Below the pieces are notes generated by a model. The model ran no database searches. It was not told the DNA's origin and saw nothing but the letters and a program-made list of their open reading frames with translations. The position numbers and the translations under genes are program-made. Below, piece by piece: positions 13,506 through 25,600 of a stretch of DNA of 64,000 nucleotides. The first letter of the stretch is position 1. Each line of letters begins with the position of its first letter. Origin of the DNA: Nymphaea colorata (lineage: Eukaryota; Streptophyta; Magnoliopsida; Nymphaeales; Nymphaeaceae); assembly GCF_008831285.2 (NCBI RefSeq), contig NC_045139.1, positions 250,501 to 314,500 on the forward strand, given 5' to 3'.

Positions 13506-14425
13506 AAATGTAAAGTCGCTGATGCTTGTTGTCCATAGCTTTCAGTTGCTTCCATTCATATCTTACTCATAACCTTATTTTCGGCTTGCGTTATCCCAAC
13601 ATCATGTTTGGCTAGTATTTTAGATTTTTTTTTTTCTTTAAAATCATTATCTTATGAGCTATATTAATCAAATGCATCCTTCACTATTCGAGTTTCTCAA
13701 ATTCATCTTTCACTTAATTACTTTACTTAATTAACCGGGACATATCCTTAAAGCTACTATCAGTTAAAGTGAGACAATTAAGACGTGATCTTTGTGTTGA
13801 AAAACTTAATTAAACAATTAACCAAAAGAAAAATCATGTTTCCCCAGAAAGCATGTATCAGATTTTATGAGAAATCTAAAATTAACGGACACACGTTTTT
13901 CTTCTTAAAATTTCTTACTTACCAATGAACAGAAGATTATTTGATCAATTTTCGAGTTCTTGCTTATAAAAATTACATGCACGCCATTAGTTTTCCTGGA
14001 AAATGTTTATAAATATTTAAAGTGTACTGGAACGTAAAGTAGCCAGTCTTCTTCCCCAGTGACCAGCCTTAATATAACTCAAATGTTTATTTGCGTGAAC
14101 CGGAGCAGACTTACGGATGAGTGGGACCAAACGTTCAAACATATGGATGAATGTGGGAAAACTGATGAAAGAAAGGTGTAAATTAACTGAATGAAGCCTG
14201 TTATGGAAAGAGATTTTCATTGTAAACAATCAATAAATACACATATGCAGATATTCATATTGGATCTGCAAAAGGAGCATCATAAATTCATTTTTCCTAT
14301 TGTTCATGGTTTGTCATGCATGGGAGAAATTAATACTTGCAGGGATGAGGCAAAGCTAAAGCGTGCAGTCATTAAGAGAGTGTCAGCCAAACTGAACAAG
14401 AAGCCATTCGAAGTCGCAAAGCATC

Positions 14426-14595
14426 CAATCGAGATTGAAACTCGTGTTCATGACGTGAAGAAAATGTTGGAAGAATGGAAGCAATATTAATGGTGTTCGT
14501 GTGGTTGGTCCAATCGGGATTGAAACTCGTGTTCATGACGTGAAGAAAATATTGGAGAATGGAGGCAATATTGATGTGTTCATGTGGTTGGCATC
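14426..14595 (+). repeat. 85-bp tandem duplication in the TNL linker
   Basis: CAATCGAGATTGAAACTCGT at 14426 recurs as CAATCGGGATTGAAACTCGT at 14511. The period of 85 is not a multiple of three, so the duplication itself shifts the reading frame between the TIR-NBS linker and the P-loop. Confidence 0.9.
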
Positions 14596-15103
14596 CATGG
14601 TATGGGTGGTATTGGAAAAACAACGATTGCCAAGGCTGTTTACAACGACTTAGCCGAAGAGTTCAATGGCGCCACTTGTTTTATTTCAAATGTTAGGGAA
14701 AATGCTGGGCAACCCAATGGATTGGTCAACTTACAAAACAGTTCATTGAAGATATCTTGAAAGAAAAAATACATCCTTACGTGATGTTGCACAAGGAAAA
14801 AATGTGATCAAAGACAGGGCCAGTTTGTAAAAGAGTTCTGATTATCTTAGATGACGTTGATTCCGGAGAACAACTTGATGCATTGGCTGGTGAGAGAGAT
14901 TGGTTTGGCTCAGGAATCGTGATCATAATCACAACTAGAGATGAGGGGGTACTGCTAGCCCACAACGTGAAACAAGATGAAATTTACAAGCCACAAGAAC
15001 TGAATGAAGATCTGTCGCGAGAGTTATTCATGCTTCATGCATTTGACGGTGAATTACCACAAGGAGAGTACGTCGAGTTATCACAAATTTGTTGAAGCAG
15101 CTG

Positions 15104-15203
15104 NNNNNNNNNNNNNNNNNNNNNNNNNNNNNNNNNNNNNNNNNNNNNNNNNNNNNNNNNNNNNNNNNNNNNNNNNNNNNNNNNNNNNNNNNNNNNNNNN
15201 NNN
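15104..15203. other. Assembly gap (100 N)
   Basis: Exactly 100 undetermined bases, the conventional size for a gap of unknown length. It interrupts the TNL right after RNBS-B/C, and nothing TNL-like resumes on the far side. Confidence 0.98.
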
Positions 15204-15340
15204 GCATATTTAATTTATGTGATTGAAGTCTATTTTGATATGACGCATGCAAGGTGAGGAGTCGATGGTTCAAATTCCACAAGTGACTAAGGCTGGGAAT
15301 TGAGCCAAGCGTAGCTGAACCTATTCAGTTCAGAGTCCCA

Positions 15341-15651
15341 TTGTCAAAAAAACGTATACGGATATTATATGGTGAGGAAAAGACTTGTATAATACGATAA
15401 AGTGTATATCTCAAGAATAAAATGGGAAAATCTCATTAAATTTTAAAAAATTTAAAACATTTAGTAATTCCTAAAATTATAAAAGTAAAAAAATCATAAA
15501 AAAGATGAAGAAAACACAAAAAAGATATAAATGCGTTTTATACGGGTCTTTTATATTTGACGTTTTTTTAAAAAATGAGAATAAAACGGGTATTATGCGG
15601 CTGACTGTGTTTTACCGTATTATACATATCGAGACACATTTTTTGTGACAG
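15341..15651. mobile_element. MITE copy 4 (GTGACA-ended family)
   Basis: The left end is TTGTCAAAAAAACGTATACG and the right end is ACACATTTTTTGTGACA. The interior shares GTGTTTTACCGTATTATA and the GTGAGGAAAAGAC block with copies 2 and 3. It is the most diverged short copy and lies just beyond the assembly gap. Confidence 0.75.
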
Positions 15652-17805
15652 TAGACTTCTTCTTTCAGACCATACTCATCTCTACTTGTTCAACAAATTA
15701 ATGAGCCGAACATGAGTTGGCTCCCTAAGACTAGTGGCCGAACTCAAGGATGTTACATTCTTTCAAACTTAATTCATCGGCCGAATGAGCTATTAATGTG
15801 ATGCTTTCCTTGAATGAAGGAAGTAATCTTGATGAAAGTCAGGATCGACTTATTCTATCAAGTTCACGGGCGATTGTGACGCTTGCATGATTCATAAAGC
15901 AACCTTAAGTGTCCCTAAAGTGGAAATTCAGCATTGGAAGATGGCGTTCAATAAGAAACAGATCATTTTACTTTACTAGATTAATCAGGTCCAGAACTCC
16001 ACTCAACGAACAACCAAAATTTCTATAATTGAATCAAATTTAGAACATCGAAGATGAATCCGTTAATTGATGTGTTCATGAACCAACGGACCGAAAACCC
16101 CAGAAAGCCGATAGCAAAAAGCCATACTTTGATTGTACCATTTCAAGACCATGAACCAAACCAGAGAATTCAAGTGAAATGCTCTGGCTGGGTTTTAGAC
16201 TCTGATTCCACGAAGACGAGGATCTTCTAAGAGGAAAAAATTGTAGCTACTAGGGTTTAGACTCGAAAAAAGGAGAGAGAATCCCAGAACCCGAAAATGA
16301 GGAAATGGGTAGCAAAAAGAAAAGGCCACCAATGAAACAAAGCGTGTTTTTGAAGTTAGAAATCCATATGAAGAAAGCAGAATGGAGGAAGAGAACGTGC
16401 ATGGTAATGGTAGCAATGGAGAAGAAAACCATAGAAGCAAGAGAAGTGCAGAGAACCAGAGAGAGAAAGGGGAGGAAGGAGGGGAGGGGGTATGAGGAGG
16501 GGCGGTTAAATCGAAGAGTTTGAGTTGAAGTTTGGCGTATAAGACAGGAGGAGGGGCTTATGTTTCTTCTTTGTCTTCCTGATATTTGACAATTTCGTTT
16601 ATACAGAAAACCCTTCATATTTTATGATATGACAACATTGAAAGATTAATCCAATTCTTGTCTCTGGGAGTAAAGGTTCCAATATAGTATGATATCATAT
16701 TTCAACTCAAATTCAAGATTAAACAAATGAAGTTTAAAATCGGATGCGAGACATAAATTTTTCTCACGTAATTTCATGGAAGTTAAATTCCATATGTTAG
16801 GAGTCCTTTTTTCCTAACTTTTACGTAACTGGTAGGTTCGGATTTAATTACATGTACGTGGGACACGCTTTTGCACATTTCACGGTGACCTCGATTTATG
16901 ATGCCTATGGCGTTATATTTGCGACCGTCGAATGCACAAGCCACCATGTGGCAACAACCAGTCCTGTTCAAGACGTGATCTAACGTAAAAGTTGAACGCT
17001 GTGGCCTGTTGAGCTGATCGTATTGTACCATCAAATCGTGGAATGTCAAGAGAAAACAGCTTAAACGTATGTATGACCCCGGCGGAGAAACCATAAAACC
17101 CCGCGGTTCTCTGTCTCGCTCCGACTGTCCCTGACATCCGCGCTTCTGTGCTCGGTTTGACGAGAAAGAGACGCTTCTGAGGTAACCAATCAAACCCACC
17201 TTCACATGAACACAATCTTTATAACTCGTGTTCATCTGGTGATCAATCTTCTGGGTTTTGTTCATGAGCTCTGCTGCGGATTTCCGTCTCTCTGGATTAT
17301 GATCTTAGTCCGAAACTGGCACTTGATCCCTTAAACCACATAGCAGTCGTTCTTTTCTTGGTTTTTAGATGTTATTGCATATTTTTATGGCCGTCTTTCT
17401 CGAGTCTTGTGGAATTTTTTGCAATTCCTTTGTATGCATTACTACTCCGCGGTGTTATGGTTTCCAGCGGAAATTCGGTTAATTTTTTCTCCCTACAGTC
17501 GTTTGAAGCTTCTTCGTTCAACGATGTGCCACATGCTTTTTTGTTCTGGTTTCATGTCCTTCTAGATTGGTATCTGGTGGCATTTTTGGATATCACAAAA
17601 ATATAGGGTGGAATGGTTTGATTTCTTGAAGATGCCTACTAAACGGCAACTATAATTCTTTTTGTTTGTGACCTGATAACCAATAGCTTCCATGGTGGGT
17701 TTATCGAGTTTTAGATGTCTACTAACTTCTAGCCTTGCGCACTTCTAGTGTTATTTTAAGATAGATGTAGCATCGCGAACTCTAATGCTCTCTATTTCTA
17801 TGCAG
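15652..17805. other. Spacer and SRPRB upstream region
   Basis: No protein I can support. Frames near 16195-16618 and 16783-17265 are not recognisable. The last part probably contains the SRPRB promoter and a 5' UTR intron: TTTCTATGCAG at 17795-17805 is a good acceptor, 21 bases before the start codon. Confidence 0.5.
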
Positions 17806-17826
17806 GTTCAGTTTGTGTTGTGAAAG

Positions 17827-20322
17827 ATGAATCTGCAGTCTGCAGCTACGGAGCAATGGAAGGAATTGATTAATCAGCCAACTCTTGTACAACTTTATGT
17901 TGCTTTGGCTGTATTAGTTGTAACAATTATGTTGCTTTTCTTTTGTGAGTTGCAACCTTCACTTGGTTTGATTTTTTTCTGTTTCCCCCATTTTCCTGTC
18001 AAGATCCTCACCCTTTCTAGTCATATCTGGGGCATCATCCAACTTCATGTGTTGTGGTTGGATTTTGACAAGGATGATCTAAATCATCCAGTCATTCTCA
18101 TCTGCGTGCTTGGAAATCTACAAATTTTATGTTTTTGATCCTTACAGCTCGTTTCATAAGGCAGTCAAAAGCAAACACCATAGTCCTAGCTGGATTGAGC
18201 GGCAGCGGCAAGACTGTGCTTTTCTACCAGGTTGGTTTCCATGTCTTCCTGCTGTTTTCTTCTAATGATCTTCTATTTTCCAGGTTAATTAGTTCTAAAT
18301 TTTTTACTTATCCTTTGACTTCTATCATTTAGCTTCGTCGGCATGCTAGAACGAAGCATGTGAATATTTGATTTGCAATTGATTAGTCTGTGTGCAATTT
18401 TATATGCTTTTCAAATGAGGAAAATTGTTACGCGAGGAAGTAAATTTCCTTTGCCTTTATTTTAACACCAAAGGACCCTTCTTTGATGAAATCTTATTTC
18501 CTGTAAATCTTTACAAGCTACGAGATGGTTCTTTACACCAAGGCTCCGTCACATCAATGGATCCAAATGAAGGGACCTTTATCTTACATTCTGAAGCTGA
18601 CAGGGTAATATCATCATGGTCATTTACATAAAATTGTGCAAACGTATTCTGTAGAAAAGGAAGTATGAAACAATCTGACTTTGTTCTGGTCCTAGCAGAG
18701 AGGAAAAGTCAAGCCTGTTCATATTGTTGATGTACCTGGGCATTCTCGGCTGCGACCAAACCTTGATGACTTTCTCCAGAAGGCAGCTGGGATTGTTTTT
18801 GTCATAGATGCTGTGGACTTCTTGCTGAATATGCAAGCGGTTGCCGAGTAGAGTCCAGGCCTTGTGTTCTCTTTATTTTATTTTCTATTTTCTTTTATTC
18901 CTTCTTTCAACATTCCATTTTTCAGAGACATCTAGCAATCAATCTTGGTGATAGTCTTTCTTCTTTCTAATGAAGGTACTTCTATGATATTTTGACAAAG
19001 GCCAGTGTTGTTGCAAGGAAAACCCCAGTGCTTATAGTGTGCAACAAGACTGACAAAGTAACGGCTCACACCAAGGAATTCATAAGAAGGCAACTGGAAA
19101 AGGAACTGTATGATCATGTTTCATCTTTCTCAACTATTCTCTTGACACTGTGAAATCCAAATAAATGTGCTCTTAGCTTTTATGAATGGTTAAATAATAT
19201 GATAATACATTAAGAGAGTAAACCTACCAAGAGATCCTGTGTACCTCTTATGTTCCCTAAAGATGTTTACATTATCTACAGAAGACAAGGATCAGCTGTC
19301 TGAAGCATTACTGGAAACTATTCTAGGAGGCAACCCTGTTTTTAGGTTTTATTTCTTAGCTGTTGGATCGGCACAAATGGGTCCAAACCTTTTGTGGCTT
19401 TCTAAAAGATGCAGAAGTTGATTTTATTGTGGAGCACAAATGCCTGCTTTAATTTTTTCTTTTTTCATGTTATTCCTAGTCCTGTAGAAGATGGGGCAAA
19501 TTGCAATGAGATCAAGGTGTCCATTTCATTCACAATGTTGGCATGCAGAAACTAGCTTGAATGTATCTAATTGCAATTTTTTTTCTATATCTAATGTTTG
19601 CTTAGTAGCATTTTTGAAATAACTCCTTTGGAACTATGCCTCTCTTATTTTGATTAAAAATGGTCAAGTATTTCATGGAACTGCTGCTTATATGAGCTCT
19701 TGTAACGTCGTCTTCAGTTTGAACTGCTCGCAAGATTGTCTTATGTTGCAATCTGCAGTCTTCGACTCTTGGTAACTTCCTCTTCTTCAGTTCGAAATAC
19801 ATGGATCACAAGATCGTCTTGTGTTGCAAGCTAGATTTTTTGTAACTTATTGTGACACCAATAAGTTTGCCATTCTTCCATTGTAGCTAGTGATTTATGA
19901 AATTATTGGATGAATTATTGGTTGCCTGAATGCTTTCTATGCTAATATTGATGGGTGAAGGGTAGCCATATCTTCCAATGCTTTAAAACAACATTTGGCT
20001 GATCGCAGGTTATAAACTGTGCTCCTGTGGTGCAGATGTTTTAAAGGCACACAAGTGTAGATTACAAATTTTCAGTATAGAGTACCTAGTGGAAGCAAAA
20101 GTTTTACTCCTTTATTTTCTATAAATCTACAGGGAGAAGTTGCGCACATCAAGAATTGCTATATCTGCTGCTGATATTGCTAATGAATTTATGCTTGGTC
20201 TAGCTGGCCAGCCCTTTACGTTTTCTCATTGCCATAACAAAGTTACAGTGACTGATGCCTCTGGCATCACAGGAGAGATATCTGAGATTGAGGAATTCAT
20301 AAGAGATCATGTGAGACCTTAG
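17827..20322 (+). CDS. SRPRB: Signal recognition particle receptor subunit beta
   Basis: SR-beta is the small membrane-anchored GTPase that tethers SR-alpha to the ER for co-translational targeting. Six coding exons join in frame: 17827-17944, 18148-18230, 18518-18604, 18699-18847, 18976-19107 and 20133-20322, for about 252 residues, the usual plant length. Residues about 20-40 form one membrane segment (LYVALAVLVVTIMLLFF). The GTPase motifs follow: P-loop GLSGSGKT, switch-II region DVPGHSRLRP, and G4 NKTD. The C-terminal exon holds the conserved SRIAISAADIANEF and ends IEEFIRDHVRP. Exon 4 ends in GA and exon 5 supplies the G of the Glu codon, so an apparent stop (GAGTAG) at 18846-18851 lies in the intron. 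Intron 5 is the longest, about 1 kb. No damage seen. Confidence 0.95.
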
Positions 20323-22430
20323 ATAAGGTGAATCCTCTTAGCAGCTTGATCATCTTGACTTGTTTTTGTGGTCAGATGAACTTGTAGATTGTATCCCCTG
20401 CTTTGCTGTTTAATGTATGCATGTGTTTGGACAATCCATTAATCTGCCTCTTCAGGGGGGGAAAAGGAAGACTAAAAGCAGCTTAGCAGAACCGCCACCA
20501 CTAACCCCCTCCGCACCCCCCACCCCTCCAACCGATGTATACTTATGCTCATATAATTGTCAGTCTTTGAAAAATAGCAGATTGTACATTTGATTAATTA
20601 TCAGTTTTCGAGCTCGGGCTACCACCAGATTGACTGGTAGTAGTCTGCTGCTGCGCTGCAGATTGGATATTGTAACAGGTTCTGCTGGGCTGTCCGATTT
20701 CTACTTATATTCATCTCTTCTACTCCTTTTCTATTGTTTGTTCAATCATTGCACACATATAACCATTTCTCCTTCAAACAATTGATTCAGCCATTCAGGT
20801 ACTTAGAAACTGAGAATGAGTGGTCAAACTATTTCCAGGGAGGCTGATGTGATTTCTTCATCAATGGTGGACCATTGAATTGCACAGAATACATATTTCA
20901 ATAATGAAGCTCTTTTCTTTTGGTCTGCAAATCAAACTGCATGAACTGAACTCTTGACCCATATGAAAAAAGCATATTTGCTATTGATCACATAAACTTG
21001 AGTAGTTCTATTGGTTGCATGAAGTTTTTAGCTGTCATTATCTTGGTAGTTAGTAAAGTTGCAGATGTTAATAGGCAAGGAAGGTGAATTTGCGAGGGAT
21101 GGTCTCACCGTGAGAATGCAAACGCAAGTCTTTAAGCTTCACCACAAAGACAAACAATGACGACTTCCTGCAAGTATCACCATCGCACTGTGAATGGAGG
21201 ATCATTCTTTGCTCTTATGTCAGCAGGAGAAAGTGGCACTCAGATGCACCGTTCATTGTGGAGTTGTTTCAAGGAAATATTAATCAGAAGCAAGCTGCAC
21301 AAATTGTTATGTTTGTCAAAATGCTTCTGTAGAAACTCTGCTTCTGTTTGATTGTGGGTTCAGGATTGAGCTTGAAATGCAGCTTCATAATACAGTAGGT
21401 GTGCAAATAGACGGAATCAGATGGAATGCCGTAAAAAAATTGTGAATCTGCAACATGGAACTAATTCTTTTGCAGCCATCGTACAGGGGACTAGTCAGAC
21501 ATGGTTCATCTAGGCAAAGTCCCTGCTTGATTAAGCTGATTGGGCCACCATTAGACTCGGGCTTACCTGACCTGATGGACTGTCTCGAGGCATATCCAAG
21601 TCTAGACTCTAAACATGTTTTGTCTGCTTGTTGGGCATTGCTACAGTCGAGCCTGGTCTTACCTCTCAATGCCAAACATAAGCCTAAATTGCACGGGGGT
21701 TTAGGAAAGTAGAAGGATGCCGCTTGGAATGGTTTCCAATTTTCTCCGATTTTCTGGAAAATTTTCATGAGAGAGAGAAAAGGGTATGCTCAAATGCAAG
21801 TTAAGTGCTACGCAGTCTCGCTGAATATCTCAATCAGGAGCGCGATTTTGTGAGATTAACTGTAAAGTGGTTCACGTTTGAAAAGCTTGGAGCTAAAAAG
21901 GATCTTTCCTGTCAAGTTTGTATCAGGTCTGGAAATAAAGAACGAAATACTCTACATTGTCGGCCTTGAAGATCACATATGTATCAACTTGCTGCGTTTT
22001 ATGAACTCAAAAAGTGGAAACGTTCTTGAGACTCTAAAGTAGAAAACGGTTAACATCTTTTTTTCCATGTTCGAGACAGCCACCTCATGAAAGGGAGAAT
22101 TACTCAGCCGCGAGGCACGAAATGCAGATGGAACTATAACACGTAAAAGCCCTTCAATTATCATTTACATCCGGTGCACTTCATGTCCAGATTCTTAAAG
22201 AGAGGCATTTTACAATTCTGTAAAAATGATATCTGCCACTGATTTAGGAAGAATTTACATCTTTCAATAATTTAAATTTCATTTCTATTTCTATTTCTAT
22301 TTTCTTCAACGATGATGACCAAGTTTAGCACCATTTTTCCCAAAACTTTATATCTGATGTCCGTAATAAATGCTATCTTAGGGAAGACAACAGCCGACCA
22401 AAAGGCCTTCCCTCCACTTCTCTGGACGTA
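20323..22430. other. Spacer between convergent genes
   Basis: 3' UTRs of SRPRB (+) and the membrane-protein gene (-), with about 2 kb of sequence between. A C-rich patch lies at 20500-20530. Frames at 21385-21768 overlap on both strands and lack family features. I see no gene. Confidence 0.5.
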
Positions 22431-22603
22431 TCACTTTGAACATTGATATGATTGAGGAAACCATCTTGCAAAGAAGTAATGCTTAGCCTTTATAATGAAG
22501 GAAAACAATGCATAGCATGGGATGTGCAGCAAGCCAACGAAAAGGTACCTGACAATTGAGCAGAAAGAAAGAGAAAAAGAGATCTTAGAAAGTGGGAAGC
22601 TCC

Positions 22604-22637
<34 letters not shown>

Positions 22638-25600
22638 AGAGAGAGAAAGAGATATTAGAAATTACCATAGAGGAGCCCAAGAAGATGATAAGTCAAGGAA
22701 TGGGTATGGCCACCTGTAATAGAGGAAGACACAGATATGAGTGTCCCATGAATGAGACGCAATATAACACATATAAGGATAGTCAGACAAATGAAATGTA
22801 CAGAGAGGAAATGGAGAAGACCTACCATAAAGAGACAGAGGCATGGATAACCCATTGGAAGATCACATATACAGAAGTCCATAGCATGAAGTAGGCAATG
22901 CGATACCATGGGAACCGCTGGAAGGGGACACCAGTTCAAAAGCTTCAACTCCAATCTCCAGAGACAAGTTCATCTAGTGGACAATACAGGAGATTTATCT
23001 GTTTATGGAAGCAAAACTTACCATGCAATTCACTGAAGTGTCAATGAGAAGGAGCACGGCATTGATTGAGTGCATACTGACCATGAACTGCAAACAATTG
23101 TAGCATAGGTTATGTAGTCTGTATAGACCTCTCAAATGAAATATCAACAAACTAGGGCATATTTCCCATTAAAACTGCAGAAAATTTTTCATGCCTATCT
23201 ACCAACTATTTCCCTCCAAGAAAGAACAAAGTCAAACTGCCAACTACTTGGTCTCAAACTTACAAAATCTCTTTGTTAAGATTCTGCCCTATTTCTTGCC
23301 TTACTTTTGATTGCTCAACATAAATTTGCAAGACGCTCAGCAACATGTAAAATAAGATCCTGTAGAAAAAGTTATATCTGGTGTGTCCCTTCAGATTGTG
23401 ATTTTAACGAAGTCTGCGTTTGTAGCCACGTATATTATTTATTTCCTTAAGTTACAACGCAGTAGCAGTTGAATTGGCAAAATATACAAGTTGCTTCATA
23501 GCCCATCATGCTATCTTCCTTGTCTATGTGATTGTTAACAAGAACAAACAGTGTCCCTCACAAAGGACCCAAAAGTGATCTTGATATTCCTATTCAATCA
23601 GTAAAAGAACATACTGAAAATAATTACTCCTTTTCAGTACCCTTTTCCCACAAAGATATCCACTTCGGAAATATCCGCCTGTTCTCCAGCATGATGTAAT
23701 CTCTAAGTGCATATATTCTCCAATGACATTATCAGGCTATCAGCAATCAGAAACTTTGACTCCTTTTCCACGATATCTTTTTAGCCAGTAAGAACAAGGA
23801 AAATTACTATTTAAGATTGTTCCAAGAGTCTTATGAACGTAAGTCTACACTAGGGATTACTATAAGAGAACGTTTGTCTTCCACCGCAACAAGCTACAAC
23901 ATCCTTATGCTTGTAGATATCAAAGCCCTTCTACTCATTCGGCTCTTGGCATTTAGTTGCTGAACAAACAGCATCCAGTATAAGACAGTTATGAGCCACA
24001 GCATCTCAATACGTGAGGTAATTCATTAAAGACATGGAAATTAACTGTGTGTTAAAAGGAACACTTACAAAATTTAAGCTATAATCTCTGACAGTGAGAA
24101 ATGGAAAGATGATGAACCAAAAAACACAGTCTGTGAGCATCACAGCTCCTGCACTTGTCTGTCAAAAATCAAAACAGAACCTAAATCATTCATGTGATTG
24201 TTGCAGAAGAAAGAGTGTCCCCTAAACCAAGAACCAAAGAATAAAAAATTACAAAAAACAACAAATTATGCTATCGCTAGAATGCTGAGAAGGAACTTTT
24301 GTTCAATCAAAATAAGGACATCAGAAACAATATCCTAACACTTGGTCAGTTTGAAACAAGCAGCTCTACAGCTACCCAGCAAAACAAGTCAAAAGGGGCT
24401 GGATTCTGAAACAGAGTCTGGAAAAAAAAAAAAAAAAGACATGGCACCAGAGACACCATCTGTGCACATGGATACCCCATTTTTGCTTTCATACCATGTC
24501 CCTTGATAGACTAGCAATTTAAGAACGACTTGATAAATGAAGGTATACTGCATCTACAGCAGCAAATATGTGTAATAGCAACCAAAATCCCAATCCTGGA
24601 TGTTGAGGCCTCAGCTAATAGTCAAGTCAACTTGAGACACAGCAAGATCCACCTTCATGGCATTGATTTTCTGAACATGAAAAACATAGTTGAGAATTTC
24701 CAGAAGCAAAAAATTAGGTCGATTTGGCAACTAAATGACACACCAACATCAACACTTCAGGAGAGTCCAATCTCCAAAAACTAAGTACTTCAAATCGGTG
24801 GCATACGTGTATTTATAGCTTCTACTTTTTTTAAATTGAGAATATTTTTGTGCTTAACATTTGCCTAAATTCTAAAGCATCTTCATGACCTTATATTGTG
24901 CATAATTTTATTGTTATATATATATATATATAAACTAACAAAAAGGAATCGAATGAGAATGGGCCTGGAATTTTCTAACTTCACCCTGCTTATCAAGTAT
25001 TTAACAAGTACCAGCCTGAAACATAACCTGACTGCTTATCAAGTGCTTAACAAGTACTCACCTGAAACATAACCTGAAATATGTGACCCCAGATCCCAGC
25101 CTTCTCACGAGTGTTTCTTTCTCCGTGGTTACTGTTTGCAGCCATACTTCCATTGCACCCCCTTACAGGAGGAACATAACTGCCCCTCTCAGTATCCACC
25201 TTGAAACGGTCAGCATCATTACCCCCTTTTTTTAAAGTGAGATAGCAGCCATACATGGATAACACAGATCCAAGCTGCAAGTCAAGCAAGGAGACAAGTC
25301 ATCAAACCCCTGTGCTTGCTAAACATAATATGTGAGAACCTAATTCACTGAGATATCAGGAACTACTGCACAGAGCAAAACGTGCTCATATTTCAGAAGA
25401 ATCATTACATCATTTCCAGAAGGAATGAAAGAGAGAGAGTAGCTCCAGGAAAATGAATTACCCCAAAGTAAACTGTCACTAGAGTGAATGTCCACCTGTT
25501 CAGCACCAAATAAACAGAAAATATGATGTTACAATTTATGATATCTGAAACACAGTTTCTACACTGCAGGATTTTTGAAAGGTTTTACTGATCAAATAGG

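Larger units (their letters stand above)
12794..15103 (+). pseudogene. TIR-NBS-LRR resistance-gene pseudogene, cut by assembly gap
   Basis: TNLs are plant immune receptors whose TIR domain is an NADase. The start at 12794 opens with a hydrophobic stretch (VIFAALFIVLFITVLFGHVF), a probable N-terminal membrane anchor. The TIR domain follows in another frame: LSFRSEDTRKGFTGHL, TFIDCEKLEKGEEI, and SKWCLKEV, which keeps the catalytic-type Glu. An extra T near 13009 separates the two. A second slip near 13395 precedes the usual GFTLKDMN end of the exon (donor about 13432). The second exon starts at 14343 with the TIR-NBS linker. An 85-bp direct duplication (14426-14510, 14511-14595) breaks it. The P-loop GMGGIGKTTIAK lies near 14598. 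Further frame changes occur near 14735 and 14825, around kinase-2 VLIILDDVDS. RNBS-B is IIITTRD. LRRs are not seen; the gap follows. Confidence 0.88.

Noticed and set aside
16195-16618. Minus-strand hydrophobic frames and a Lys/Arg-rich plus frame
   Set aside because: Purine-rich DNA gives Lys/Arg/Glu on one strand and Ser/Phe/Leu on the other. No independent support.
18846-18851. Apparent in-frame stop in SRPRB (GAGTAG)
   Set aside because: The GT within it is the intron donor; the next exon restores GAG TAC in frame.
21385-21768. 127-codon minus-strand frame, with an overlapping plus-strand frame
   Set aside because: No recognisable motif, no splice partners, and overlapping frames on both strands; likely chance.
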